This document shows positions 8,651 to 16,891 of a stretch of DNA of 64,000 nt, one piece after another. Origin of the DNA: Pseudomonas sp. N40(2020). GTDB lineage: Bacteria > Pseudomonadota > Gammaproteobacteria > Pseudomonadales > Pseudomonadaceae. The stretch is taken from positions 1-64,000 of the forward strand of contig NZ_JACSZV010000025.1 of assembly GCF_014472415.1 (NCBI RefSeq). Reading direction: 5' to 3'. The position numbers and the translations under genes were made by a program. Every line of letters starts with the position of its first letter. Position 1 is the first letter of the stretch. The notes under the pieces are model-generated. The model was not told the DNA's origin. It worked only from the letters and a program-made list of their open reading frames with translations, and did not search any database.

Positions 8651-9103
8651 ATGATCACCAAAGAGACTGTGCACAAGCAGCTAACCGTCGGCGAGGTTGC
8701 GGCGCGCAGCGGCGTTGCGGTCACCGCGCTGCATTTTTATGAATCCAAAGGCTTGATCAAGAGCCAGCGCAATGCCGGCAATCAACGCCGTTATCCACGA
8801 ACCGTGCTGCGCCGGGTGGCGTTGATCAAAGTTGCGCAGCGTCTGGGGATTCCTCTGGCAGAGATCGGTGAGGCACTGAAAAATCTTCCGGATGATCGCG
8901 CACCGACGGCAGCAGACTGGAAGATTCTGTCTGAGCAGTGGCGTCGGGAGCTGGATGAGCGGATCAATCAATTGACACTGCTGCGCGACCGGCTCACGGG
9001 CTGCATCGGTTGTGGCTGTTTGTCGATGGAGGCCTGCCCGTTGCGCAATCAGGGTGACGTGTTGGGCGAACAGGGGCCGGGGCCACACTTTATCCAGGAC
9101 TGA
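8651..9103 (+). CDS. soxR: Redox-sensitive transcriptional activator SoxR
   Basis: The 150-residue MerR-family protein has an N-terminal winged helix (TVGEVAARSGVAVTALHFYESKGL), a dimerisation helix, and the [2Fe-2S] motif Cys118-x2-Cys121-x-Cys123-x5-Cys129 (CIGCGCLSMEAC), exactly the SoxR spacing. Oxidation of the cluster by redox-cycling molecules activates transcription. The likely target is the divergent ABM gene. Confidence 0.95.
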   Translation: MITKETVHKQLTVGEVAARSGVAVTALHFYESKGLIKSQRNAGNQRRYPRTVLRRVALIKVAQRLGIPLAEIGEALKNLPDDRAPTAADWKILSEQWRRELDERINQLTLLRDRLTGCIGCGCLSMEACPLRNQGDVLGEQGPGPHFIQD

Positions 9104-9216
9104 TGATGGGTGCTGCTCGTCGGGCGAAAATCCTGGCCGCGAAGACAGCCCTATAGTGGTTTTTCCGGTAATCCGGTGAAGTTACACCTCGTAGAACAAC
9201 AATCAGGGAGAACGTC

Positions 9217-9675
9217 ATGAGCGTCAAACCTATCCCGGAGGGGTATCACAGCATTACCCCGTATCTCGGCATCCAAAAGGCTGCTGAGGCCATCGATTTC
9301 TATAAGAAAGCCTTCGGCGCCACCGAAGTCATGCGCCTGGCCATGCCCGACGGCGGCATCGGCCACGCGGAACTGCGCATTGGCGACAGCGCAATCATGC
9401 TCGGCTCGCCGTGCGATCAGGGGCCATTGAGCAATCCCGACAAAGCTGTATCAGTCGGTTTGCATCTATACGTGACCGATGTCGATAAATCATTCCAACG
9501 GGCGCTAGATGCCGGCGCGACGGTGGTGTCCGAGGTCAAGGATCAGTTTTACGGTGATCGCAGCGGGACGTTGAAGGATCCGTATGGGCATCTGTGGTTT
9601 CTGGCCACGCACAAGGAGGATCTGACCGAGGAGCAGATCAAGCAGCGGGCGATGGAGATGTTTCAACAAGGTTGA
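9217..9675 (+). CDS. VOC-family glyoxalase/PhnB-like protein
   Basis: The 152-residue protein is one vicinal-oxygen-chelate unit pair: GYHSITPYLGIQKAAEAIDFYKKAFGA at the start, GGIGHAELRIGDSAIMLGSP in the middle and GDRSGTLKDPYGHLWFLATHKEDLT near the end. The wording matches the YP_PhnB-like branch. Metal-dependent activity is possible, but the substrate is unknown. The ribosome-binding site is AGGGAGAA just before the ATG. It is followed by a REPIN. Confidence 0.85.
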   Translation: MSVKPIPEGYHSITPYLGIQKAAEAIDFYKKAFGATEVMRLAMPDGGIGHAELRIGDSAIMLGSPCDQGPLSNPDKAVSVGLHLYVTDVDKSFQRALDAGATVVSEVKDQFYGDRSGTLKDPYGHLWFLATHKEDLTEEQIKQRAMEMFQQG

Positions 9676-9694
9676 GCTTTGGAGTGTTATCACT

Positions 9695-9798
9695 GGCCTC
9701 TTCGCGAGCAAGCCCGCTCCCACAGTGTTTTGCGGGGTGGCATAAATAGCTGTCACCCCTCATATCTCTGTGGGAGCGAGCTTGCCCGCGATGAGGCC
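9695..9798. repeat. REPIN (two inverted REP sequences)
   Basis: Two REP palindromes face each other: TTCGCGAGCAAGCCCGCTCC at 9701 and its near-inverse GGGAGCGAGCTTGCCCGCGA starting near 9772. GGCCTC and GAGGCC flank the pair. This is the common Pseudomonas extragenic REP doublet, mobilised by RAYT transposases in trans. Confidence 0.88.
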
Positions 9799-9906
9799 AT
9801 CACTGACAACACACTTCATGAACCCGCCCCTCACGCTTTGCCCCTTGCCCCAACCCCCGGACAATTTCAGGATGCATCTATAAAACCCTGAAAAAGGATC
9901 AGCCCG

Positions 9907-10782
9907 ATGTTTGCCGGATTCCTCAAAAACCAGCGTCACGTCAACGGCGTCGACATTGCCTATCGTCTCGGCGGTAGCGGCCCGGGCCTGTTGCTGTTGC
10001 ACGGTCACCCGCAGACCCATGTGATCTGGCACAAGATTGCCGAACAACTGGCCGAGCACTTCACCGTGGTCGCCGCCGATCTGCGCGGTTATGGCGATAG
10101 CGGGCGCCCGGCCGCCGACGAGTTGCACCTCAACTATTCAAAACGCGAAATGGCCCGGGACAACATCGAACTGATGCAGGCGCTGGGCTTCGAGCAGTTC
10201 TCGGTCCTTGCCCACGACCGCGGCGCCCGGGTCGCCCATCGCCTGGCGCTCGACCACCCCGCCGCCGTGCAACGCATGATGCTGCTGGACATCGCCCCGA
10301 CCCTGTCGATGTACGCACAAACCAACGAAGCCTTCGCCCGCGCCTACTGGCACTGGTTCTTCTTGATTCGCCCGTCGCCGCTGCCGGAAACCCTGATCGA
10401 GGCCGATCCCGAGTCTTACCTGCGCAGCGTGATGGGCAGTCGCAGTGCCGGACTCAAGCCGTTTACCGACGAAGCGTTCGGCGAATACCTGCGCTGCTTG
10501 CAGCAGCCGGGCAGCGCTCGCGGTATCTGCGAGGACTACCGCGCCAGCGCCGGCATCGATCTGGAACATGATCGCGCCGACATTGCTGCGCAGCGCCATC
10601 TGCACCTGCCACTGCGGGTTTTGTGGGGCGCCGAGGGCACAGTCGGGCGCTGCTTCGATCCGCTCAAGGAATGGCAGCAGGTGGCCGCCAACGTTAGCGG
10701 CCAACCCTTGCCTGCCGGCCATTACATCGCCGAAGAAATCCCCGAGCTATTGCTTGCCGAAGCGCTGGATTTTCTGCGCTGA
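9907..10782 (+). CDS. Alpha/beta hydrolase, fluoroacetate dehalogenase-like
   Basis: The 291-residue protein has the alpha/beta hydrolase fold with HGHPQTH as oxyanion loop. Asp104 in AHDRGAR is the nucleophile, Asp128 (LLDIAPT) the acid and His272 (AGHYIAE) the base. Arg105 and Arg108, the His149-Trp150 pair (YWHWFF) and Tyr211 correspond to the carboxylate- and fluoride-binding residues of fluoroacetate dehalogenases. It therefore probably hydrolyses fluoroacetate or other 2-haloacids to the hydroxyacid. A LysR gene follows on the same strand and may regulate it. Confidence 0.82.
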   Translation: MFAGFLKNQRHVNGVDIAYRLGGSGPGLLLLHGHPQTHVIWHKIAEQLAEHFTVVAADLRGYGDSGRPAADELHLNYSKREMARDNIELMQALGFEQFSVLAHDRGARVAHRLALDHPAAVQRMMLLDIAPTLSMYAQTNEAFARAYWHWFFLIRPSPLPETLIEADPESYLRSVMGSRSAGLKPFTDEAFGEYLRCLQQPGSARGICEDYRASAGIDLEHDRADIAAQRHLHLPLRVLWGAEGTVGRCFDPLKEWQQVAANVSGQPLPAGHYIAEEIPELLLAEALDFLR

Positions 10783-10842
10783 ACCGAGCCTGCAAGTGCC
10801 GATGCTATGCTGGCGGCTTGTGCCGCAAGTGCTCGTTTTGCC

Positions 10843-11757
10843 ATGACCCAGAAGAAAGACACCGTGCCCCTGCCCGAAGACCTGCGCGTGCTGCTCACCG
10901 TGATCCGCAAGAACGGCTTCGCCGCTGCGGCGGATGAGTTGGGCCTTTCCCCGGCTTACGTCAGCAAGCGCATCCAGATTCTCGAAACCACCCTCGGCAC
11001 GCGCCTGTTGCACCGCACCAGTCGCCGCGTGTCTCTGACCGAGGACGGCGAAAGGGTGCAGCGCTGGGCGTTGCGCATTCTCGATGACTTCCAGCAACTG
11101 CACGACGAACTTTCCGACGCCCATGATAGCCCGCGTGGGCGTCTGCACATCTGCAGCAGTTTCGGTTTCGGCCGCAATCACGTCGCGCCTGCAGTGTCGT
11201 TGCTGGCCGAGCGTTACCCGCAACTGGAGATTCGCCTCGATTTGTTTGACCGGGGGGTGGACATCGTCAATGAGGGTTTCGATCTGGAGATCCGCGTGGG
11301 TGATGACATTCCCGGCCAGCACATCGCTCGCCGTCTGGCCAGCAACCGACGGGTGTTGTGTGCCGCACCGGACTATCTGCGACGACGTGGTACGCCCCAG
11401 ACACTAGATGATTTGCAGCAGCACGATTGCCTGGTGATCAAGGAGCGCGACAACGCGTTCGGCATCTGGGATCTGCATCGTGACGGCACGCAGGAAAGCG
11501 TGCGGGTCAGCGGGCCGTTGTCGTCGAACAATGGCGAGATCGTCCTGCAATGGGCGCTGGATGGTCGTGGGATGTTGCTGCGCTCATTGTGGGACGTGAA
11601 GCCGTTGCTGGATGAGGGACGGTTGGTGCAGGTGCTGGACGATTACAGTCAGAGCGCCAACGTCTGGGCGGTGTACCCGACGCGGTTGGCGCATTCGGGG
11701 AAATTGCGCGCGTGTGTGGAGTTTTTGCAGGTGCATTTCCGGGATCTGTCCCTGTAG
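10843..11757 (+). CDS. LysR-family regulator (DmlR-like)
   Basis: From the ATG at 10843 (MTQKKDTVPLPEDLRVLL) the protein is 304 residues. It has an N-terminal winged helix (FAAAADELGLSPAYVSKRIQILE) and a C-terminal effector domain (GRLHICSSFGFGRNHVAPAVS). Its overall wording is close to DmlR, the malate-responsive regulator. It is convergent with the leuD/leuC-like pair and co-directional with the dehalogenase-like hydrolase; either could be its target. The upstream in-frame start at 10807 would add 12 residues with no domain support. Confidence 0.85.
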   Translation: MTQKKDTVPLPEDLRVLLTVIRKNGFAAAADELGLSPAYVSKRIQILETTLGTRLLHRTSRRVSLTEDGERVQRWALRILDDFQQLHDELSDAHDSPRGRLHICSSFGFGRNHVAPAVSLLAERYPQLEIRLDLFDRGVDIVNEGFDLEIRVGDDIPGQHIARRLASNRRVLCAAPDYLRRRGTPQTLDDLQQHDCLVIKERDNAFGIWDLHRDGTQESVRVSGPLSSNNGEIVLQWALDGRGMLLRSLWDVKPLLDEGRLVQVLDDYSQSANVWAVYPTRLAHSGKLRACVEFLQVHFRDLSL

Positions 11758-11777
11758 TTCAAACACCACAAAACCAA

Positions 11778-11870
11778 TGTAGGAGTGAGCCTGCTCGCGA
11801 TTGCACAGTGTCAGCCAACATCATCATTGACTGAATGGCCGCTATCGCGAGCAGGCTCACGCCTACAGGG
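11778..11870. repeat. REPIN (two inverted REP sequences)
   Basis: A REP at 11778-11800 (TGTAGGAGTGAGCCTGCTCG) and its inverse at 11845-11867 lie between the convergent LysR and leuD-like genes. This is the 'TGTAGGAGTGAGC' variant of the Pseudomonas REP family. It may also act as a bidirectional terminator. Confidence 0.88.
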
Positions 11871-11881
11871 TCAGAGGTGTA

Positions 11882-12496
11882 TCAGGACAGCCAAGGGTTG
11901 TTAGCTAGATGCTCGCGCTCGAACGCCTTGATCTGCTCGCGCCGCTGCAACGTGCTGCCGATCGCATCCAGCCCCAGCAACAGCGCGGTCTTGCGCAACG
12001 TATCAATCTGAAAATCAATCACCGAGCCATCCGCCAATTCAATCTGCTGTGCCTCCAGATCAACACTGATCCGCGCGCTGTCAGGCTGGCCGACAAGCTG
12101 CCCGATCCGCTGCACCTGCGCCTCTTCCAGCGTGATCAACAACACCCCGTTGCGCTGGCAATTGTCATAAAAGATCCCGGCAAAACTGCTGCCGATCAGC
12201 GCGCGGATGTTCATCTGCTGCAAGCCCCACACCGCATGCTCACGGCTGGAACCGCAGCCGAAATTCGGCCCGACCACAAGGAAACTCGCCCCTTGCCAGG
12301 CTGGCTTGTTCAACACGAATTCGGGATTTGGCGTGCCATCGGGCAGAAACCGCAGATCGAAAAACAAGCCGCGATCCAGTCCCTGACGATCGATACCCTT
12401 GAGAAACTGTTTAGGCATGATCACGTCAGTATCGACGTTGGCCGCCAGCAACGGCGCGGCCTGGCCGCTGACCTGAGTGAAGGGTTGCAGGCTCAT
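11882..12496 (-). CDS. leuD: 3-isopropylmalate dehydratase small subunit (LeuD-like paralog)
   Basis: The 204-residue protein is a swivel-domain subunit of the aconitase family (VDTDVIMPKQFLKGIDR, and FLVVGPNFGCGSSREHAVWGLQQMNIRALIGSSFAGIFYDNC). It overlaps the large-subunit gene by 4 bp, so the two are translated together. The pair isomerises 2- to 3-isopropylmalate or hydrates a related acid. The biosynthetic leuCD of Pseudomonas normally sits with leuB, and no leuB is present here, so this looks like a second copy with a possibly different hydroxyacid substrate. Confidence 0.85.
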   Translation of the reverse strand: MSLQPFTQVSGQAAPLLAANVDTDVIMPKQFLKGIDRQGLDRGLFFDLRFLPDGTPNPEFVLNKPAWQGASFLVVGPNFGCGSSREHAVWGLQQMNIRALIGSSFAGIFYDNCQRNGVLLITLEEAQVQRIGQLVGQPDSARISVDLEAQQIELADGSVIDFQIDTLRKTALLLGLDAIGSTLQRREQIKAFEREHLANNPWLS

Positions 12497-13914
12497 GAGC
12501 GTTCTCCAAAGTGGCGGATGTCGGTGAGTCGCCCTCTGATCGCAGCGGCGGCGACCATTGCCGGGCTCATCAGATGGGTGCGCGCGCCGGCGCCCTGACG
12601 GCCCTCGAAATTGCGATTAGTGCTCGAAGCGCAGCGGTCACCGGGAGCGAGTACGTCGTCGTTCATCGCCAGGCACATCGAGCAGCCCGACTGGCGCCAC
12701 TCAAAACCGGCATCGATAAAGGTCTGCGCCAAACCTTCGGCCTCGGCTTGGGCGCGGACTTCGCTGGAGCCGGGCACGATCATCGCCCGCACATGCCCAG
12801 CCACACGTTGCCCGCGCACGACGCTGGCGGCATCACGCAAATCCTCGATCCGCGCGTTGGTGCATGAGCCGATAAACGCATGGCTGATGACGATATCGCT
12901 GAGCGCCATGCCCGCTTCCAGGCCCATGTATTTGAGGGCGCGGCGCATGCCCTGACGCAGGATCGGGTCGTTGATGTCCTGTGGATCCGGCACTCGCGCA
13001 CCAATGGCGGCGGCCTGATCCGGGCTGGTGCCCCAAGTGACCATCGGTTCGAGCAGGCTGGCGTCGAGATGAACTTCCCGGTCGAACACCGCGCCCGGAT
13101 CGCTGCGCAATTCACGCCACGCTGTCAGTCCGCGCTCCCACAGCTCACCTGCGGGCGCCCGGGGTTTGCCTTTGAGGTAGGCGAAGACCTTGTCGTCCGG
13201 CGCCATGAATGCGCCGCGCGCACCGGCTTCGACCGCCATGTTGCAGATGGTCATCCGCGCTTCAACGCTCAGAGCGTCGATGGTCGAACCGCAAAACTCG
13301 ATGGCGAAGCCGGTGGCCCCGGACGCGCCGATCCGGCCGATCAGCGCCATGATCACGTCTTTTGAGGTCAGCCCCGGGGCCAGTTCGCCATCAACGGTCA
13401 CGCGCAGGCTTTTCAGGCGTTTGTAGACCAGGGTCTGCGAAGCCAGCAGATGCTCGATTTCCGAGGTACCAATGCCGAAACCGAAGGCGCCGAGTGCGCC
13501 ATAGGTGGTGGTGTGGCTGTCGCCGGCAGCGATCACCATGCCCGGCAGAATAAAGCCTTGCTCGGGAGCGATGACATGTTCGATGCCCTGGCGCTTATCG
13601 AGGATATCCAGCAGCTCGATGCCGAAGTCCCGGCAGTTTTCCGCCAGATACGACACTTGCCGCGCGCCGCCCTCATCAGCCATTGCCGCCACTCGCACAG
13701 GCGCAGTCGGGTTGACGTGATCGACCACCGCCAGCGCCGTGCCCGGGCGCCAGACGTCACGTCCGGCATCGCGCAAACCGCTGAAAGCCTGCGGGCTGGT
13801 GTACTCATTGATCACCTGACGATCGATATACAGCAGCACGTGGCCCTGATCGTCGAGGCGGCACACCGTGTGTGAATCGATGTGTTTGTCGTAGAGGGTT
13901 CTGGGGGTCATCAA
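12493..13914 (-). CDS. leuC: 3-isopropylmalate dehydratase large subunit (LeuC-like paralog)
   Basis: The 473-residue protein is an aconitase-family catalytic subunit. The [4Fe-4S] cysteines are visible in SHAFIGSCTNARIEDL and in QSGCSMCLAMN (Cys-x2-Cys). GDSHTTTYGALGAFGFGIGTSEIEH near residue 125 is the conserved substrate-region motif. It is translationally coupled to the small subunit downstream. The GENE context (LysR of DmlR type, no leuB) argues that it may act on a malate derivative such as citramalate or methylmalate rather than in leucine synthesis; this is inference. Confidence 0.88.
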   Translation of the reverse strand: MMTPRTLYDKHIDSHTVCRLDDQGHVLLYIDRQVINEYTSPQAFSGLRDAGRDVWRPGTALAVVDHVNPTAPVRVAAMADEGGARQVSYLAENCRDFGIELLDILDKRQGIEHVIAPEQGFILPGMVIAAGDSHTTTYGALGAFGFGIGTSEIEHLLASQTLVYKRLKSLRVTVDGELAPGLTSKDVIMALIGRIGASGATGFAIEFCGSTIDALSVEARMTICNMAVEAGARGAFMAPDDKVFAYLKGKPRAPAGELWERGLTAWRELRSDPGAVFDREVHLDASLLEPMVTWGTSPDQAAAIGARVPDPQDINDPILRQGMRRALKYMGLEAGMALSDIVISHAFIGSCTNARIEDLRDAASVVRGQRVAGHVRAMIVPGSSEVRAQAEAEGLAQTFIDAGFEWRQSGCSMCLAMNDDVLAPGDRCASSTNRNFEGRQGAGARTHLMSPAMVAAAAIRGRLTDIRHFGERS

Positions 13915-14213
13915 AGGCGCTCACTGAGGCAATCCGGGTGATTTCCATCATAGGGAGCGGGTGGCGGGCATCAATTGGCGGAAGGTGATGGCGTCATTCA
14001 TGAATCGTGTTTGATCTCCCACAAGGGTCAGTGGTGCAGATGCGAATTGCGAAACATTTGCTTTCATATCGATCATCGGGATTTACCTCGCTCATCCGTC
14101 CTATAGAGATGCAGGCCGTTCGCGTAGGCAAAAGCCACGAACGCCTTTCGGGGAATACCGTGCTGCGAAGCCCGTAGCCGTGCTCCCTTCCACCGAAATC
14201 AAGACGCGTAATC
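13915..14213. other. Intergenic region between leuC-like and fpvG
   Basis: This 299-bp gap separates divergent transcripts and must carry promoters for both. I searched it by eye for a PvdS box (TAAAT-N16-CGT) and a clear 19-bp Fur box on the fpvG strand and found none. A poor match is TATAG-N16-CGT starting near 14103. How fpvG is iron-regulated is therefore not visible here. Confidence 0.4.
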
Positions 14214-15413
14214 ATGTCGAAGAAATCCCGCTCCAAACTGTGGTTCCTGGTACATAGCTGGCTCGCGTTACCCATCTGGTTTTTCGTCCTGATCGTCTGC
14301 GTGACCGGGACGTTGGCGGTGGTCAGCCAGGAGATCGTCTGGCTCGCCAATCCGCAGATGCGCGCCAGTCAGCCGTCGGACGATGCACCGCTGCTCAGCT
14401 ACGATCAGGTGCTCGCGGCGATCAAGAAAGCCGAACCACAGACCGTGGTCGAAAGCATCAGCCGCCCCGACGAATCACACTTTGCCCTGGACGTAGAGGT
14501 CAGCTACCCGGACGGTCGTTCGCTGACGGTCTACGTCAACCCTTACACCGGGGTGATCCAGGGCACGGCACCGACCTTCAATTTCAAGGCGTTCACCCGT
14601 GCATTGCATGGCTGGTGGCTCGTGCCGTTCACCAACGGTTTCAGTTGGGGCTGGTATCTGGTGTCGTTCCTCGGCCTGCCTTTGCTGGTTTCGCTGATCA
14701 CTGGTCTGGTGGTTTATAAACGCTTCTGGAAAGGTTTCTTTAACCCGACCCTGCGCTTTCGCCACGGCGCGCGGATTTTCTGGGGAGACTTCCACCGTCT
14801 CAGCGGTATCTGGTCGATCTGGTTCATTGCGGTGATTTCCATCACCGGCACCTGGTTCCTGATTCAGGCGTTGCTGTCGGATAACCAGATTTCCATTTCC
14901 AGCGAACCGATCATCCCGGCAATGGCCCGTGAGGCTGTACCGCTTTCGCCGGACGGCTCACCGCCCACGCGAATAAGCCTGGATCACGCCATTGAAATCG
15001 CCCAGCAGAAGATCCCCGGCCTGGAGGTCAGTTTCGTCAGCCTGCCGGGCAATGCCTACAGCCATATGAGTGTCGGTGGCCGGGGCTGGTATCCGCTGAT
15101 GTTCCAGACCGCCAAGATCAATCCGTACAACGGTGACATGGCGGCTTCGCGGTTGTTGTCCGATCGTTCCTCACTGGAATTCGTCACCGAATCCATGCGC
15201 CCGCTGCATACCGGGGACTTTGGCGGATTGTGGATCAAGCTGATCTGGTTTTTCTTCGGCCTGCTGCTGAGCATGATGGTGCTCAGCGGCCTGTTGATCT
15301 GGACCAAACGCACCGCCCTGGCGACCGCCAACGCACTCAAGCGGGAAAGTAAAAAGAATCGTGTCCTGCCCCGACCGGCCATGAATCGTGAAGTGTCGGA
15401 GGCCAACCTGTGA
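14214..15413 (+). CDS. fpvG: FpvG, PepSY-domain inner-membrane protein of ferripyoverdine reduction
   Basis: The 399-residue protein is a PepSY-associated TM protein. One membrane segment lies near residues 10-40 (WFLVHSWLALPIWFFVLIVCVTG), a second near 145-170, a third near 195-220 and the last near 340-365. Conserved His residues face these segments (HSW, HGWW, HRLSG, HTGDF), as expected of a heme- or quinone-linked reductase. It is the first gene of an eight-gene operon whose order matches fpvGHJK-CDEF of P. aeruginosa, where FpvG reduces pyoverdine-bound Fe(III) in the periplasm. Confidence 0.9.
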   Translation: MSKKSRSKLWFLVHSWLALPIWFFVLIVCVTGTLAVVSQEIVWLANPQMRASQPSDDAPLLSYDQVLAAIKKAEPQTVVESISRPDESHFALDVEVSYPDGRSLTVYVNPYTGVIQGTAPTFNFKAFTRALHGWWLVPFTNGFSWGWYLVSFLGLPLLVSLITGLVVYKRFWKGFFNPTLRFRHGARIFWGDFHRLSGIWSIWFIAVISITGTWFLIQALLSDNQISISSEPIIPAMAREAVPLSPDGSPPTRISLDHAIEIAQQKIPGLEVSFVSLPGNAYSHMSVGGRGWYPLMFQTAKINPYNGDMAASRLLSDRSSLEFVTESMRPLHTGDFGGLWIKLIWFFFGLLLSMMVLSGLLIWTKRTALATANALKRESKKNRVLPRPAMNREVSEANL

Positions 15414-15949
15414 GCAAATCCACTGCTGCCGCTCAACCCTCACGCCTGAGTCTGTTCTGGCACAAATGGCGGTTTCACATCAACGTGCTGTTGCTGCTGA
15501 TTCCGCTGGGCTTCATGCCCAAATACTTCGCCGATGCCGCCCTGTTCCGCGGCGATACTGGTCTCGGTGAACGGGAAGTCGGCGAAATTCAGGTCGGCCC
15601 CTGGAGCCTGCGCCTCGCCGAGTTGCGCGATGAAGCGCCGCGCGGCGGCCCGGCCGGTTATCTGAAAGGCTTCAACGCCGCCCTGTGTGACGCTTGCGTC
15701 GACAAGGTCAAGGCGACTTATCTGCGCATCGGCAAACCCCGCAGTCTGCGCGCCGCCGGGGTGATTTTCTTCGGCACCCCTTACCGCATGGGTGCCCAAC
15801 TGCCAGTCCCGGAAAAAACCAAAGCCGATGCCGAACTGTGGATCACCATGGAAGGCTGGGACGGCAGCATGCATCAGGCCTCGATTCCCCTGAGCCAGGC
15901 CTCTCCCGCCACCCTTGCCTGGCTGAACACACAAGGAGCCAAACCATGA
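15410..15949 (+). CDS. fpvH: FpvH, membrane-anchored protein of the ferripyoverdine system
   Basis: The 179-residue protein starts with GTG overlapping the fpvG stop codon. It has one hydrophobic anchor near residues 27-48 (INVLLLLIPLGFMPKYFAD) and a periplasmic domain containing a CDAC pair (about residues 90-93), suggestive of metal or redox chemistry. No domain name fits it. Position and neighbours identify it as FpvH, which associates with FpvG in P. aeruginosa; its exact biochemical role is not settled. Confidence 0.82.
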   Translation: MSKSTAAAQPSRLSLFWHKWRFHINVLLLLIPLGFMPKYFADAALFRGDTGLGEREVGEIQVGPWSLRLAELRDEAPRGGPAGYLKGFNAALCDACVDKVKATYLRIGKPRSLRAAGVIFFGTPYRMGAQLPVPEKTKADAELWITMEGWDGSMHQASIPLSQASPATLAWLNTQGAKP

Positions 15950-16284
15950 GCTGCTCTCGCCCTTCCCGCCTGCGGCTGAGCGCCGCGCTGCTGGTGCTGT
16001 TCGCCGGTTTCAGCGCCAGCGCTCTGGCGCATAACCCGATGTGTGAATGCAAAGCCATCGACGACGAGCAGATCCAATGCACCGGCGGTTTTTCCGACGG
16101 CAGCGGCGCCCCGGGCGTGACCCTCGACGTGATTGGCTACGACGAAACCATTCTGGTGCCCGGCAAGCTCGGTAGTGACTCCACCCTGACCTTCAAGAAA
16201 CCCGGCGCCGAGTTCTACGTGCTGTTCGACGCGGGCCCCGGCCATGTAGTCGAAATCGACCAAGCGGATATCGAAGCCCCATGA
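15946..16284 (+). CDS. fpvJ: FpvJ, small exported protein of the ferripyoverdine system
   Basis: The 112-residue protein starts at an ATG overlapping the fpvH stop codon, with AAGGAG eleven bases upstream. A signal peptide ends near ASALA/HNP (residues 1-26). The mature part begins HNPMCECKAID, giving His, Met and two Cys close together as possible metal ligands, followed by a small beta-rich domain. It is the third gene of the operon and matches FpvJ by order and size. Periplasmic location is inferred. Confidence 0.82.
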   Translation: MSCSRPSRLRLSAALLVLFAGFSASALAHNPMCECKAIDDEQIQCTGGFSDGSGAPGVTLDVIGYDETILVPGKLGSDSTLTFKKPGAEFYVLFDAGPGHVVEIDQADIEAP

Positions 16285-16856
16285 GTACGCCCACCACACA
16301 AATCGTGCGCCCGGCAGGTGCCGGCCACGAAACCCTCAACGTCCTGTTGTTGTGTCTGCTGATCCTCGCGCTGGCCGGTTCCGCGGTGGCCTGGCGCGGG
16401 GTTTCCCATGAACCGGAGCCGGTCGCCAGCAACCAGTTCGATGCCCGGCGTGACCTTAGCGCCGCCGAGCAAGGCATCTATGCCGACCTGCGGGTGACGC
16501 TGGACGAAATCCAGTTGCTGCGTGAAGAGCAGAAAACCCTGCCAACCCCGCAAAACCTGGCGGATGAAGGTTTCGCTCCGTTTGCTCAGGACGCCAGTTC
16601 CGTCAGTCGTGGCGGTCACGTCTGGCAAATGCAGGCCGACAGCGCCTATTTCGGTCACAGCCAGACGCCTGCCGTCGCCGGTTCGTTTCTGATGCGCGTC
16701 GATGCCGATGCCAAAGCGGCGCCAGATATATGGCTCAACCGCCAAGCCGAACTCAAGGCGCCTCAAGCGCTGACCGACGCGGTCCTGTCCGCCGCCGGCT
16801 GGAAACAGATCGTCGCGCAATACGATGCCGGGGTTACCCGCGAACATCGCCATTGA
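16281..16856 (+). CDS. fpvK: FpvK, membrane-anchored protein (DUF6162-like)
   Basis: The 191-residue protein has one N-terminal membrane helix (LNVLLLCLLILALAGSAVAW, residues 17-36) and a periplasmic domain of no named fold, ending in a His-containing tail (REHRH). It overlaps fpvJ by 4 bp. Gene order gives FpvK; in P. aeruginosa it is part of the inner-membrane FpvGHJK assembly. The next gene begins 35 bp downstream. Confidence 0.82.
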   Translation: MSTPTTQIVRPAGAGHETLNVLLLCLLILALAGSAVAWRGVSHEPEPVASNQFDARRDLSAAEQGIYADLRVTLDEIQLLREEQKTLPTPQNLADEGFAPFAQDASSVSRGGHVWQMQADSAYFGHSQTPAVAGSFLMRVDADAKAAPDIWLNRQAELKAPQALTDAVLSAAGWKQIVAQYDAGVTREHRH

Positions 16857-16891
16857 TTCCTCGCACTCACCCGAGAGAAGACCGTTTGCCC

